DNA of 33,360 nt from CAZWEZ01 sp964632795 (GTDB lineage: Bacteria; Pseudomonadota; Alphaproteobacteria; Rhodospirillales; 2-02-FULL-58-16): assembly GCA_964632795.1 (NCBI GenBank), contig CAZWEZ010000036.1, positions 1 to 33,360 of the forward strand. Direction: 5' to 3'. Positions 6,661-14,542 of this stretch are shown one piece after another. A model generated the notes under the pieces. The model was not told where the DNA came from, did not search any database, and saw only the letters and a program-made list of their open reading frames with translations. Position numbers and translations under genes: made by a program. Each line of letters opens with the position of its first letter. The first letter of the stretch is position 1.

Positions 6661-7422
6661 ATGAAACGCTTCATACCCATGAGCATTCCATTGTTTGGTC
6701 TGCTCTTGTCGGCTCTCGCCGGCGTGCTGCTTGTCGGCGCCGTCGCGCTCGCCCCGCCCGTGGCGGCACAGGATCCGACCATCTGGGACATCGCCCGCGG
6801 CGGCCAGCTCTACGACAACTGGTGGGCGTTGTTGGATGCCGAGCCGCCGGAGGACACCCATCCCGCCTATCCCGCCGTCGGCCGGAAAAAGGGCTCGGCC
6901 ACCTGGCGGTGTAAGGAATGCCACGGCTGGGACTACAAGGGCGAGGACGGGGCCTACGGCAAGGGGTCCCACTTCACGGGGCTCAAAGGGGTGCGCCGCA
7001 TGGTCGGCGTGGACCCGGAAAAAATCGTCGATACCATTCTGGACGAAACTCACGTCTACACGACCGCCATGCTGCCCATCGGTGCAATCCGAAAGTTAGC
7101 CATGTTTCTCAGCCTGGGGCAGCTCGACATGGACCAGTACATCGACCGCGCCACCTTGAGGGCGCGCGGCGACGTCAGACGCGGCGCCGCGTTCTACCAC
7201 ACCATTTGCGGGGTGTGCCACGGCGCCGACGGCAAGGAAATAAATTTCGCAACCGAAGACGACCCCAGGTACATCGGCACGGTGGCCAACGAGAACCCGT
7301 GGGAAAGCCTGCACAAGATCCGCAACGGCCAGCCCGGGGTGGGCATGGTCGCGTTGCGCGTATTGGACACCCAGCAACAGGTGGACATCCTGGCCTACAC
7401 CCAGACCCTGCCAACCAGATAA
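6661..7422 (+). CDS. Periplasmic diheme c-type cytochrome (second paralogue)
   Basis: A 253-residue secreted protein, start set by a strong AGGAGGTGG ribosome site. The signal peptide is long and hydrophobic and ends near VAA at residues 34-36. Two heme motifs are seen: CKECH at residues 84-88 and CGVCH at 183-187. It is the paralogue of the gene at 3253, sharing ARGG.LYD.W, THPAYP, CHGWDYKG.DGAY and LDMDQYIDR. Keeping two related diheme carriers in one cluster suggests two electron routes, or a donor and acceptor pair on either side of the NrfD complex (inference). It is the last gene of the cluster and is followed by an intrinsic terminator. Confidence 0.88.
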   Translation: MKRFIPMSIPLFGLLLSALAGVLLVGAVALAPPVAAQDPTIWDIARGGQLYDNWWALLDAEPPEDTHPAYPAVGRKKGSATWRCKECHGWDYKGEDGAYGKGSHFTGLKGVRRMVGVDPEKIVDTILDETHVYTTAMLPIGAIRKLAMFLSLGQLDMDQYIDRATLRARGDVRRGAAFYHTICGVCHGADGKEINFATEDDPRYIGTVANENPWESLHKIRNGQPGVGMVALRVLDTQQQVDILAYTQTLPTR

Positions 7423-7445
7423 CCCCGGCGGCCACCGCCTCGCGA

Positions 7446-7482
7446 GGTGCCGGTTCGCCGAGGGGACCGGCACCGCTTTTTT
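7446..7482 (+). terminator. Intrinsic terminator of the cytochrome operon
   Basis: A perfect 9-bp stem (GGTGCCGGT at 7446-7454 and ACCGGCACC at 7466-7474) is followed by GC and six T residues. It sits 24 bases after the last cytochrome gene and just before the end of the convergent saccharopine dehydrogenase gene. Confidence 0.85.
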
Positions 7483-7494
7483 CATCCGCGCCGA

Positions 7495-8643
7495 CTAATC
7501 CAGCGACACGTTCTCGGCCCGGATGGCGATCCCGGCCGCTGCCAGTTGGGACAGCCAGCGTTTGGCTTCCCCGGTGTCCTTGGTCCCGGCGTGGACGCCC
7601 GAGGGCATCCGGCCCTCGATCACCGCGCGCACGGCGCAGGCGCAGGTCAGGGACACGGTCCGGGCCATCGCCGTCCGCCAGCCGCTGCCCTTCTCGTCGA
7701 GGCTGAGGGAGGCCGACCACGGCTCGCCGTCGTCGCCCTCGCTGCTCAGCGCCACGTGGAGGATGACGCGGTCCTCTTCGTCGGGCCCATAGGAGTATTG
7801 CTCCCACAGCTTGGCGCCGAGCGCCTCGAGGGCGGCCATGTCGGCGCTCTCGACCTGCTTGAAGATGTCGGTCCAGGCCTCCTTCCATCCCCCCTGGCGC
7901 AGGGTGCCGCGGACGAAGGTCCTGAGGCCGCCGACGCCGTCCAATCCGTATTCCGAGACGTAGGGGATGCTGTCGCGGTTGGGGAAGACCTCGAAGGTCT
8001 CGCCCAGGACATCGATCTCGGAGACCTCCTCCCAGGCCTTTTCGGTGTCGTGCCGGCGGCCGTCGCGGATCGATCTGGCCCGGTTCCTGAGCGCCGTCAG
8101 CACGCCCAGCGGCGCCCAGCTGAACTTGTAGCGGAAGTCGTTGGCGATGGCCGCGAAACCGCCGCAATAGGAGACGAAATCGACGCTGCGGTCGTCGTCC
8201 AGGGCGCCGGCGTCGCGCGCCGCTTCGACCAGGATATGGGCGAACAGGTGATCGATCCCCGGATCGACGCCGCATTCGTTGATCACCGTCAGCCCCTTGC
8301 TCGCGGCCAGGCCCTCCAGGGCCTTCATCTCGGGGGTCAGGTAACTGGTGGTGACCATGTTGGCATTGCACTCCAGGGCCAGCTTGGCGACATCCGGATG
8401 GAAGGACCCCGGCAGCATGGAGACCACCACGTCGCCCGCCGAGACGACGTCTTCCAGCCGGTCGAAGTCCAGCTTCTCCACCTTCAGGGTGGCGCCCTCG
8501 GCGAGATGGGGGCGCAGCGCCTCGCCCTTTTCCGGGGTCCGGTTCCACAGCGTGACGTTGCCCGGCGATTCGGCCAACGAGACGATCCCGGGCAACGAGG
8601 ACAAGCCGGCGCCCAGCCAGTGAATCCGTGGTGACTCGGTCAT
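7495..8643 (-). CDS. Saccharopine dehydrogenase family protein (LYS9/glutamate-forming type)
   Basis: A 382-residue protein with an N-terminal nucleotide-binding Rossmann motif (IHWLGAGLSSLPG), followed by VVSMLPGSFH..VA and then the saccharopine dehydrogenase catalytic segment with NECGVDPGIDH. These are characteristic of the enzyme that oxidises saccharopine to aminoadipate semialdehyde and glutamate. The ATG at 8643 follows AAGGAGA. The gene starts 17 bases after the end of the neighbouring lysine-forming-type dehydrogenase gene, so the two form a leftward operon. Together they can interconvert lysine plus 2-oxoglutarate with glutamate plus aminoadipate semialdehyde. Carboxynorspermidine dehydrogenase relatives share this fold, so the exact substrate is inferred mainly from the partner gene. 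Confidence 0.85.
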   Translation of the reverse strand: MTESPRIHWLGAGLSSLPGIVSLAESPGNVTLWNRTPEKGEALRPHLAEGATLKVEKLDFDRLEDVVSAGDVVVSMLPGSFHPDVAKLALECNANMVTTSYLTPEMKALEGLAASKGLTVINECGVDPGIDHLFAHILVEAARDAGALDDDRSVDFVSYCGGFAAIANDFRYKFSWAPLGVLTALRNRARSIRDGRRHDTEKAWEEVSEIDVLGETFEVFPNRDSIPYVSEYGLDGVGGLRTFVRGTLRQGGWKEAWTDIFKQVESADMAALEALGAKLWEQYSYGPDEEDRVILHVALSSEGDDGEPWSASLSLDEKGSGWRTAMARTVSLTCACAVRAVIEGRMPSGVHAGTKDTGEAKRWLSQLAAAGIAIRAENVSLD

Positions 8644-8660
8644 GGTCGATCTCCTTGATA

Positions 8661-9746
8661 TCAGTCGTCGATCCGCGCCGTGGCGTCCCGGAAGGCCTGT
8701 CGGCTCCGGCCCCAGACGGCGTCCGTTTCCAAGGCGTCCAGGCGCCACAGATGGGCGAACAGTTGGTGGGCGAAGTCCTCGCTGCTTTCCCTGGGCAGCA
8801 GCGAGGGCAGGTTGTCGATGGCGATGAGGTCGAGCGGCGCCCCGGCCTCGGGGGTCACCGTCAGATAGGGGCGCTCCCAGCTCGTCGGCGCGTCGTAGAA
8901 GGGTAGCGGGTTGATGTCGCTGGTGGGATCGCAACTGACGTCCGAGATCACCCCCAGCCGCCGTTCCGCCGAGGCCAGGTCGGCGAGCCTCAAGAAGGGC
9001 GGGATCGGCTCGACGATGAGGGCGCCGTTGATGAAAATGTGGTGGTCCATCAGCGCCCGGCGGTCCAGGTTCCGGGTCTCGTCGATGTCCCAGGCGCTGG
9101 CTGGGCAGCCGTGGCGGCGGACCAGCTCGAGCGCCCCGCGGCCGCAGCGGCCGAGGGCACCGATCACCACCACGCCGGGCGCCTCGGCGGCGCTCCCGGC
9201 GATGGCGCGGATGCGGTCGTCCAGCGCCGCGGCGTCCGCGAACGGCGCCAGCCCGCCATCCAGCGCCGAAGCCCCGCCGCCGCGCCGGCTCAGCCAGTGG
9301 ATAAGGGCCAGGGCGGCGCCCATGTAGCCGGCCCAGTAGCCGAAGGCGGCGACCCGTCGCCCGTCGCCGTCGGTCATGTATTCGATGTCGAGCAGCTCGC
9401 CGCCGCCCCGGCGGAAGCGGTCGAGGAACGCCCGCCAACCCTTCTGGTCCTTATAAGCGTGGCCGAAGCAGATGTGGCGGTGGACAAAAGGCTCCGCGCC
9501 CTCGGGCAGTTCCTTGAGGCCGAGCACGATGGTATCCGCCGGGGCCTCGGTCCACGACCCCGGGGGGACCATCTCGCAGCCCGCCTTTTGGTAATCGGCG
9601 TCGGCGACGATCCTCTTTGCGGAACGCTCGACGGTGATCCGGAACCCCTTGTCGATCAGCGCCCCGGCACCCTCGGGCAGCAGCGGCGTCCGCCGTTCCG
9701 TCCGTCGCGTTTCGTCCCTCAACCAGATGCGAGTGGCCTGTATCAT
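8661..9746 (-). CDS. Saccharopine dehydrogenase (L-lysine-forming, LYS1 type) / lysine-2-oxoglutarate reductase
   Basis: A 361-residue protein matching the LYS1 type of saccharopine dehydrogenase. It has an N-terminal alanine dehydrogenase/PNT-like domain (WLRDETRRTERRTPLLPEG), LYS1-type segments such as HICFGHAYKDQKGW and a Rossmann motif (VVIGALGRCGRGA). C-terminal segments include ISDVSCDPTSDINP and DNLPSLLPRESS, which are strongly conserved in this enzyme. It condenses lysine with 2-oxoglutarate, or runs in reverse. It is the first gene of a two-gene leftward operon with the LYS9-type enzyme and diverges from the amidinohydrolase operon. In bacteria this pathway usually serves lysine degradation; the direction here is inferred from the catabolic neighbours. 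Confidence 0.9.
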   Translation of the reverse strand: MIQATRIWLRDETRRTERRTPLLPEGAGALIDKGFRITVERSAKRIVADADYQKAGCEMVPPGSWTEAPADTIVLGLKELPEGAEPFVHRHICFGHAYKDQKGWRAFLDRFRRGGGELLDIEYMTDGDGRRVAAFGYWAGYMGAALALIHWLSRRGGGASALDGGLAPFADAAALDDRIRAIAGSAAEAPGVVVIGALGRCGRGALELVRRHGCPASAWDIDETRNLDRRALMDHHIFINGALIVEPIPPFLRLADLASAERRLGVISDVSCDPTSDINPLPFYDAPTSWERPYLTVTPEAGAPLDLIAIDNLPSLLPRESSEDFAHQLFAHLWRLDALETDAVWGRSRQAFRDATARIDD

Positions 9747-9870
9747 CTAAATTGTACCCATACGACGGCGCCGGGGTTCGAACAAGGGAATATGCCGGCG
9801 ATGGCCGGTGGACGATGGATGAGGCGACGGGTTAACGTGAGCCTGGTCAGGAAACTCAGGGAGACCTCCG

Positions 9871-10872
9871 ATGACGGACCCGCGCCACGTCTACAACATG
9901 ACCATGAAGATGTTCGCTCCGCAGGCGGAACCGGCCTTCGAAACCGAGGAACAGCAGAGGGCGGTGTGGGGCCGCAGCTGGGGGTGCGACACCGACGTGG
10001 GACGGCTTCGCATGGTCCTCGTGTACCGCCCGGGGGCCGAGCTCGACGTCATCGACCCCGCCAAGCGGATCGAGTCCATCGGCTCGTTCGGCGACCTCGA
10101 GGAGGGCTGGTACTGGCAGAGCGAGACCATCCCCCCGGTCCCGGAGATGCAGGCCCAGCACGACGCCTTGACCGCGGCGCTGCGCCAGGAGGGGGTGGAG
10201 GTGGTCGAGCTGGAAGGGGTCGGCGGGGGCCGGTTCAAGTCCTGCTACACCCGGGATTCGGTGATCGCCGTCAAGGGCGGCGCCATCGTCTGCCGGCTGG
10301 CGCCGAGGATGCGCCGGGGCGAGGAACTGTCGGCGACCAGGACCCTGGCCAAGCTGGGCATGCCGATCCTGCGCACCGTCCATGGCAGCGGGCTGATGGA
10401 AGGGGGCAGCTTCGCCTGGCTGAATTCGAGGACCGCCGTCATCGGCCGCTCGATCCGGGTCAACGAGGAGGGCGCGAGCCAGGTCGAGCAGGTCCTCTCC
10501 AAACAGGGCGTCGAGGTGATCCGCGTCGACATCACCGGCTACGACATCCACATCGACGGCGCGCTGGTCATGGTCGATGTCGATCTGGCCCTGATCGACG
10601 CCACCCGGCTGCCGTTCGCCTTCCTGGAAAGACTGAAGGAGCTGAAGATAAGGACCGTCGAGATCACCCCCGGGGACAACTCGTGGATCGTCAACTGCCT
10701 GGCCGTGCGTCCGGGCCGGGTGATCATGCCCGAAGGGGCCTCCAACGCGACCCTGGACGAACTCGCCGGGCACGGCGTCGACGTCCTCACCGTGCCCTAC
10801 GACAAGATGCATCTGAACGGCGGCGGCATCCACTGCTCGACCTGCCCGCTGGTCCGCGACCCGGTGGATTAA
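9871..10872 (+). CDS. Amidinohydrolase of the arginine deiminase/DDAH superfamily
   Basis: A 333-residue protein with the guanidino-group modifying (pentein) fold. Landmarks are the early VYRPGAE segment, the acidic EGGSFAWLN motif, the catalytic His in DIHIDGAL (residue 227) and the nucleophilic Cys in GGGIHCST (residue 322). These residues are those of hydrolases acting on arginine, dimethylarginine or related guanidino compounds, and the family also includes amidinotransferases. Its length is a little longer than DDAH (about 250-290) and shorter than ArcA (about 410), so the substrate cannot be fixed. It is the first gene of an operon with RidA, DadA and a racemase-like protein, which points to breakdown of a basic or ureido amino acid (inference). 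Confidence 0.8.
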   Translation: MTDPRHVYNMTMKMFAPQAEPAFETEEQQRAVWGRSWGCDTDVGRLRMVLVYRPGAELDVIDPAKRIESIGSFGDLEEGWYWQSETIPPVPEMQAQHDALTAALRQEGVEVVELEGVGGGRFKSCYTRDSVIAVKGGAIVCRLAPRMRRGEELSATRTLAKLGMPILRTVHGSGLMEGGSFAWLNSRTAVIGRSIRVNEEGASQVEQVLSKQGVEVIRVDITGYDIHIDGALVMVDVDLALIDATRLPFAFLERLKELKIRTVEITPGDNSWIVNCLAVRPGRVIMPEGASNATLDELAGHGVDVLTVPYDKMHLNGGGIHCSTCPLVRDPVD

Positions 10873-10946
10873 TACAAAGTCGCGACGGTATTGACGGGGC
10901 CGGCGAATTGGCCGACAACGAAACCGACTTCATGGGAGGAAGACGG

Positions 10947-11300
10947 ATGGCGCTGAAACGAATCCAGGTCGCCGAGCGGATGAGCCAGGCCGTGGTTCAC
11001 GGCAACACCGTCTACCTGGCCGGCCAGGTCGCCCTGGAAGCGCCGGGGAAAGGTGCCGGGGAGCAGACCCTCGACATCCTGGGCCGCATCGATTCGCTGC
11101 TCGCCGAGGCGGGGAGCGACAAGTCGAAACTCATTACCGCCACCATCTGGCTGGCCGACATGGCCGATTTTGCGGCCATGAACGAGGTCTGGGACGCCTG
11201 GGTTTCGCCGGGCAACACGCCGTGCAGGGCCTGCGTCGAGGCCAAGCTGGCGGCGCCCCGGTTCAGCGTCGAGATCATGGTGATCGCGGCGCTGGACTGA
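10947..11300 (+). CDS. RidA family enamine/imine deaminase
   Basis: A 117-residue protein of the YjgF/YER057c/UK114 (RidA) family. Characteristic features are the GNTVYLAGQVA segment, the LAEAGSD.SK-LI-ATIWLADM stretch and the conserved arginine in PCRACVEAKL (residue 94). RidA hydrolyses reactive imine or enamine intermediates released by amino acid oxidases and dehydratases. It is encoded two genes away from a D-amino acid dehydrogenase, whose imino acid product is a natural substrate. The start follows GGGAGGAAG. The length is at the short end for the family but no key part is missing. Confidence 0.92.
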   Translation: MALKRIQVAERMSQAVVHGNTVYLAGQVALEAPGKGAGEQTLDILGRIDSLLAEAGSDKSKLITATIWLADMADFAAMNEVWDAWVSPGNTPCRACVEAKLAAPRFSVEIMVIAALD

Positions 11301-11324
11301 GCGCCGACAGGGGAGCGCCGCCTC

Positions 11325-12572
11325 ATGCGCATCATGGTTCTGGGAGCCGGCGTCATCGGCGTCACCACCGCCTACCAGCTGCTCAAGGACGGCCACCAGG
11401 TGAGCGTCGTCGAGCGGGCCGGTGAGGCGGCGACGTTTACCAGCTTCGCCAACGCCGGCCTGGTGGCCCCCGGCCACGCCTATGCCTGGGCCTCGCCCCG
11501 GGCGCCGGGGATGATGCTGCGCTCGCTGTACCGCGACGACCAGGCGATCCGCTTCCGGCCCAACCTGGATCCCCGACTGTGGCGCTGGTCGTTGTCGTTC
11601 CTCAGGGAATGCACCGCGGCGCGCGCCCAATGGAACACCGAGAACAAGGCCCGCCTGTGCGTCTATTCCCAGGGCGTGTTGGCCGACATGGTCGCCGAGA
11701 CCGGCGTCGAATACGACGCCAACAAGGGCGGCCTGATCTATTTCTACCGCTCCGCCGAGAGCTTCGAGTTGGCGGCGAAAAAGTGCGAGATCCTGCGTCG
11801 CCAGGGGATCGAGGTCGAGTCCCTGGACGCCGCCGCCATTATCGCCCGCGACCCAGGCCTCGCCGACGCCAGGGACCGGATCGCCGGCGGCCTGATCGCG
11901 CCCAACGACGAGAGCGGCGATCCGTACCAGTTCACCAAGGCGCTGGCCGCCAGGTGCGCCGGGATGGGGGCGTCCTTCGAGATGGAGACCACGGTCACCG
12001 GCCTCGAGGTCTCCGGAGGAAAGATCGCCGGGGTGCTCACCGACAGGGGGCGGTTGGAAGCGGACCACTACGTGCTGTGCCTCGGGGTGTTCAGCCCCGA
12101 CGTGGTCAAGAGGCTGGGGATCAAGTTGCCTATTTATCCGATCAAGGGCTACTCGGTGACCCTGCCGGCGGCCGGGGGCACGGCGACTCCGCGCCTGGGC
12201 GGGGTCGACGAGGACAACCTGCTGGCCTACTGCCCGATGGGAGACCGGTTCCGCTTGACCTCGACCGCCGAGTTCTCCGGCTACGACGACTCCCACACCC
12301 CGGCCGACTTCAAGGTCATGCTGGGCAAGGCCCGGGAGATATTCCCCAAGGCCGCCGACTACTCCCAACCCACCTACTGGGCGGGGCTGCGCCCGATGAC
12401 CCCGAGCGGGATGCCGATCATCGACCGCTCGCCCTACGACAACCTGTGGCTCAACACCGGGCACGGCCACATGGGATGGACCATGAGCTGCGGTTCGGCG
12501 CGGATCGCCGCCGACCTGATCGCCGGCCGCGAACCGGTCCTCGAGCGCCGGGGGATGCGCTACCAGGGATGA
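11325..12572 (+). CDS. DadA-type FAD-dependent D-amino acid dehydrogenase
   Basis: A 415-residue flavoprotein. The N-terminus has the ADP-binding motif MVLGAGVIGVTTAYQL followed by VVER, and the C-terminal FAD-binding segment (WAGLRPMTPSGMPIID...TGHGHMGWTMSCGSA) is typical of DadA. It oxidatively deaminates D-amino acids (possibly others) to 2-oxo acids and passes electrons to the membrane quinone pool. Length is normal for the family (about 415-435). Downstream 2-oxoacid:ferredoxin oxidoreductase genes could oxidise its product to an acyl-CoA, and a racemase-like protein could supply the D form. The substrate is not determined; DadA-annotated proteins include many relatives with other specificities. 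Confidence 0.88.
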   Translation: MRIMVLGAGVIGVTTAYQLLKDGHQVSVVERAGEAATFTSFANAGLVAPGHAYAWASPRAPGMMLRSLYRDDQAIRFRPNLDPRLWRWSLSFLRECTAARAQWNTENKARLCVYSQGVLADMVAETGVEYDANKGGLIYFYRSAESFELAAKKCEILRRQGIEVESLDAAAIIARDPGLADARDRIAGGLIAPNDESGDPYQFTKALAARCAGMGASFEMETTVTGLEVSGGKIAGVLTDRGRLEADHYVLCLGVFSPDVVKRLGIKLPIYPIKGYSVTLPAAGGTATPRLGGVDEDNLLAYCPMGDRFRLTSTAEFSGYDDSHTPADFKVMLGKAREIFPKAADYSQPTYWAGLRPMTPSGMPIIDRSPYDNLWLNTGHGHMGWTMSCGSARIAADLIAGREPVLERRGMRYQG

Positions 12573-12585
12573 AGGAAAACCCGTT

Positions 12586-13356
12586 ATGACGGAGCGTGAG
12601 TTCACCAACATCACCGACATTCCCTTCGAGACCGACGGGGGACTGGCCCCGCGGGCCGCCATCGGGGTCATCGTGCTGGCCACCGACCAGACCCTGGAGT
12701 ACGAGTTCCGCAAGATTCTCGACCTGCCGGGGGTCGCCTTCTTCGAATCGCGGATTCCCAACTCGCCCTCGATCACGCCCGAGACCCTGAAGGAGATGGA
12801 GGTCTTGATTGCCGATTGCGCCGAGGTCATCCTGGGCGGCCTCGAGCTGGACGTCATCGGCTACGGCTGCACCTCGGCCTCGATGGTGATCGGCGAGGAG
12901 ACGGTGTTCGAGAAGATCCGCTCGGTGAGGCCCGGGATTCCCTGCACGACGCCGATCACCGCCGCCTTCGCCGCCTTCGACGCCCTGGGGGCGAAGCGGA
13001 TCGGGGTCCTGACCCCGTATCGCGACGACATCAACCACTTCATGCGCGACTACATCGTCGCCCGGGGCTACCAGGTGCCCGTGTTCGGCTCCTTCAACGA
13101 GGAGAACGACCCCATCGCCGCCCGGATCTCGCCGTCGAGCATCCGCGACGGCATCGCCAGAGTCGCCGAGAGCGGCGACGTGGACGCCGTCTTCATCTCG
13201 TGCACCAGCCTCAGGCTGGCCGAGAGCGCGCGCCAGACCGAGGCCGAGATCGGCATCCCCGTCACCTCCAGCAACCACGCCATGGCCTGGCATTGCCTGC
13301 GCCTGGCCGGCATCGACGACCGCTTGCCGGAGTTCGGGCGGCTCTATACTCTTTGA
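12586..13356 (+). CDS. Asp/Glu racemase superfamily protein (maleate isomerase / arylmalonate decarboxylase / EutA-like)
   Basis: A 256-residue protein with the two conserved cysteines of the superfamily: C95 in GYGCTSAS and C206 in SCTSLR. The pair matches maleate isomerases and EutA-like proteins of ectoine utilisation more than glutamate racemase proper. Members use the two cysteines for racemisation, cis-trans isomerisation or decarboxylation. No other ectoine utilisation genes are present, so EutA itself is unlikely. In this operon a racemase role feeding the D-amino acid dehydrogenase upstream is attractive but unproven. It starts 13 bases after the dehydrogenase stop codon. Confidence 0.8.
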   Translation: MTEREFTNITDIPFETDGGLAPRAAIGVIVLATDQTLEYEFRKILDLPGVAFFESRIPNSPSITPETLKEMEVLIADCAEVILGGLELDVIGYGCTSASMVIGEETVFEKIRSVRPGIPCTTPITAAFAAFDALGAKRIGVLTPYRDDINHFMRDYIVARGYQVPVFGSFNEENDPIAARISPSSIRDGIARVAESGDVDAVFISCTSLRLAESARQTEAEIGIPVTSSNHAMAWHCLRLAGIDDRLPEFGRLYTL

Positions 13357-13417
13357 AACCAAATCTCCTTGATTGGTTCGCAACACTGGACGCCGATCGA
13401 CAGCGGTGGAGACGACC

Positions 13418-14542
13418 ATGGGACTTGAATTTCTCGAAGGCAACGAGGCCATCGCGCGCGGCGCCATGAAGGCCGGGTGCGACTTCTTCGCCGGCTATCC
13501 GATCACCCCCTCGTCGTCGGTCTTCCACCACATGCTGGAGCTGGTGCCCCGGACCGGCGGCGTCGCCATCCAGGGCGAGGACGAGATCGCCTCGATCGGC
13601 ATGTGCATCGGCGCCGCGATGGCCGGCAGCAAGGCGATGACCGCCACCAGCGGCCCGGGGATCAGCCTCTACAGCGAGAACATCGGCCTCGCCGTCATCG
13701 GCGAGACGCCGCTGGTCATCGTCAACGTGCAACGCCAGGGGCCGGCCACCGGCTCGGCAACCAAGGGCGCCGACGGCGACATCCAGTTCACCCGCTGGTG
13801 CACCTCGGGCGGCCTCCCGATGATCGCGCTTTGCCCGGCGACGGTCGGCGAGGCCTACGAGCTCACCTACCTGGCCTTCAACCTGGCCGAACGGTATCGG
13901 ACGCCGGTGTTCCTGCTGGCCAACAAGGAGACCGGACTGACCCGCGAATCGGTCGATCTCGACGCCATTACCCTGCCCCCTCTTATCGAGCGCGCCAAGG
14001 CCCCGGCGGAAGTCGAGTACCGCCCCCACCACTTCGACCGCCCGGGGGATGTCCCCGCCTTCTCCGCATTCGGCGGCCAGAGGATCGCCCGCTACACCAC
14101 CTCGACCCACGACCAGGCGGGCTACCTGAGCACCGATCCCGAGGTCATTCAGGAAATGATCGACCACTACGCGGCCAAGATCAACGACGCCGCCGAGGAA
14201 CTGGCGATGGTCCGCGAGGACGCCGAGGAGGGGGCGGAAACCCTGGTTGTCGGTTACGGCATCACCGCCCGTTCGGCGGCCGTCGCGGTACGTGAGGCCC
14301 GGGCCGGCGGGGTCAAGGTCTCCGCCCTCACCCTGCAGACCCTCTATCCGGTTCCCGAGACGGCGTTGCGCTCGGCCATGAAGGGGGTGAAAAGGGTGAT
14401 CGTGCCGGAAATGAACATGGGGCAGTACGTCCTCGAGGTGGAGAGGCTGGCGCCGGCCGGCGTCGAGGTGGTCGGCGTCAACAAGATGGACACCACGCTG
14501 GTTTCGCCGTCCGAAATCATCGAACAAGGCGGGTTGCTGTGA
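13418..14542 (+). CDS. 2-oxoacid:ferredoxin oxidoreductase, alpha subunit
   Basis: A 374-residue subunit with the pyrimidine-binding domain hallmarks: N-terminal GNEAIARGAMKAGCDFFAGYPITPSSS, the catalytic Glu in QGEDEIASIG, and ATSGPGISLYSE. The C-terminal domain II starts near TLVVGYGI and carries LYPVPE. The enzyme decarboxylates a 2-oxo acid with TPP and iron-sulfur clusters to give acyl-CoA and reduced ferredoxin. The alpha form without an N-terminal gamma domain resembles KorA/PorA/VorA. The gamma part is found fused to the next gene. The stop codon overlaps the following start by four bases (GTGA), so the subunits are coupled. The 2-oxo acid is presumably that made by the upstream dehydrogenase (inference). 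Confidence 0.9.
   Translation: MGLEFLEGNEAIARGAMKAGCDFFAGYPITPSSSVFHHMLELVPRTGGVAIQGEDEIASIGMCIGAAMAGSKAMTATSGPGISLYSENIGLAVIGETPLVIVNVQRQGPATGSATKGADGDIQFTRWCTSGGLPMIALCPATVGEAYELTYLAFNLAERYRTPVFLLANKETGLTRESVDLDAITLPPLIERAKAPAEVEYRPHHFDRPGDVPAFSAFGGQRIARYTTSTHDQAGYLSTDPEVIQEMIDHYAAKINDAAEELAMVREDAEEGAETLVVGYGITARSAAVAVREARAGGVKVSALTLQTLYPVPETALRSAMKGVKRVIVPEMNMGQYVLEVERLAPAGVEVVGVNKMDTTLVSPSEIIEQGGLL

Noticed and set aside
12586..13356. EutA of an ectoine utilisation operon
   Set aside because: The two-cysteine motifs fit the EutA group, but none of the other ectoine utilisation genes is present nearby.
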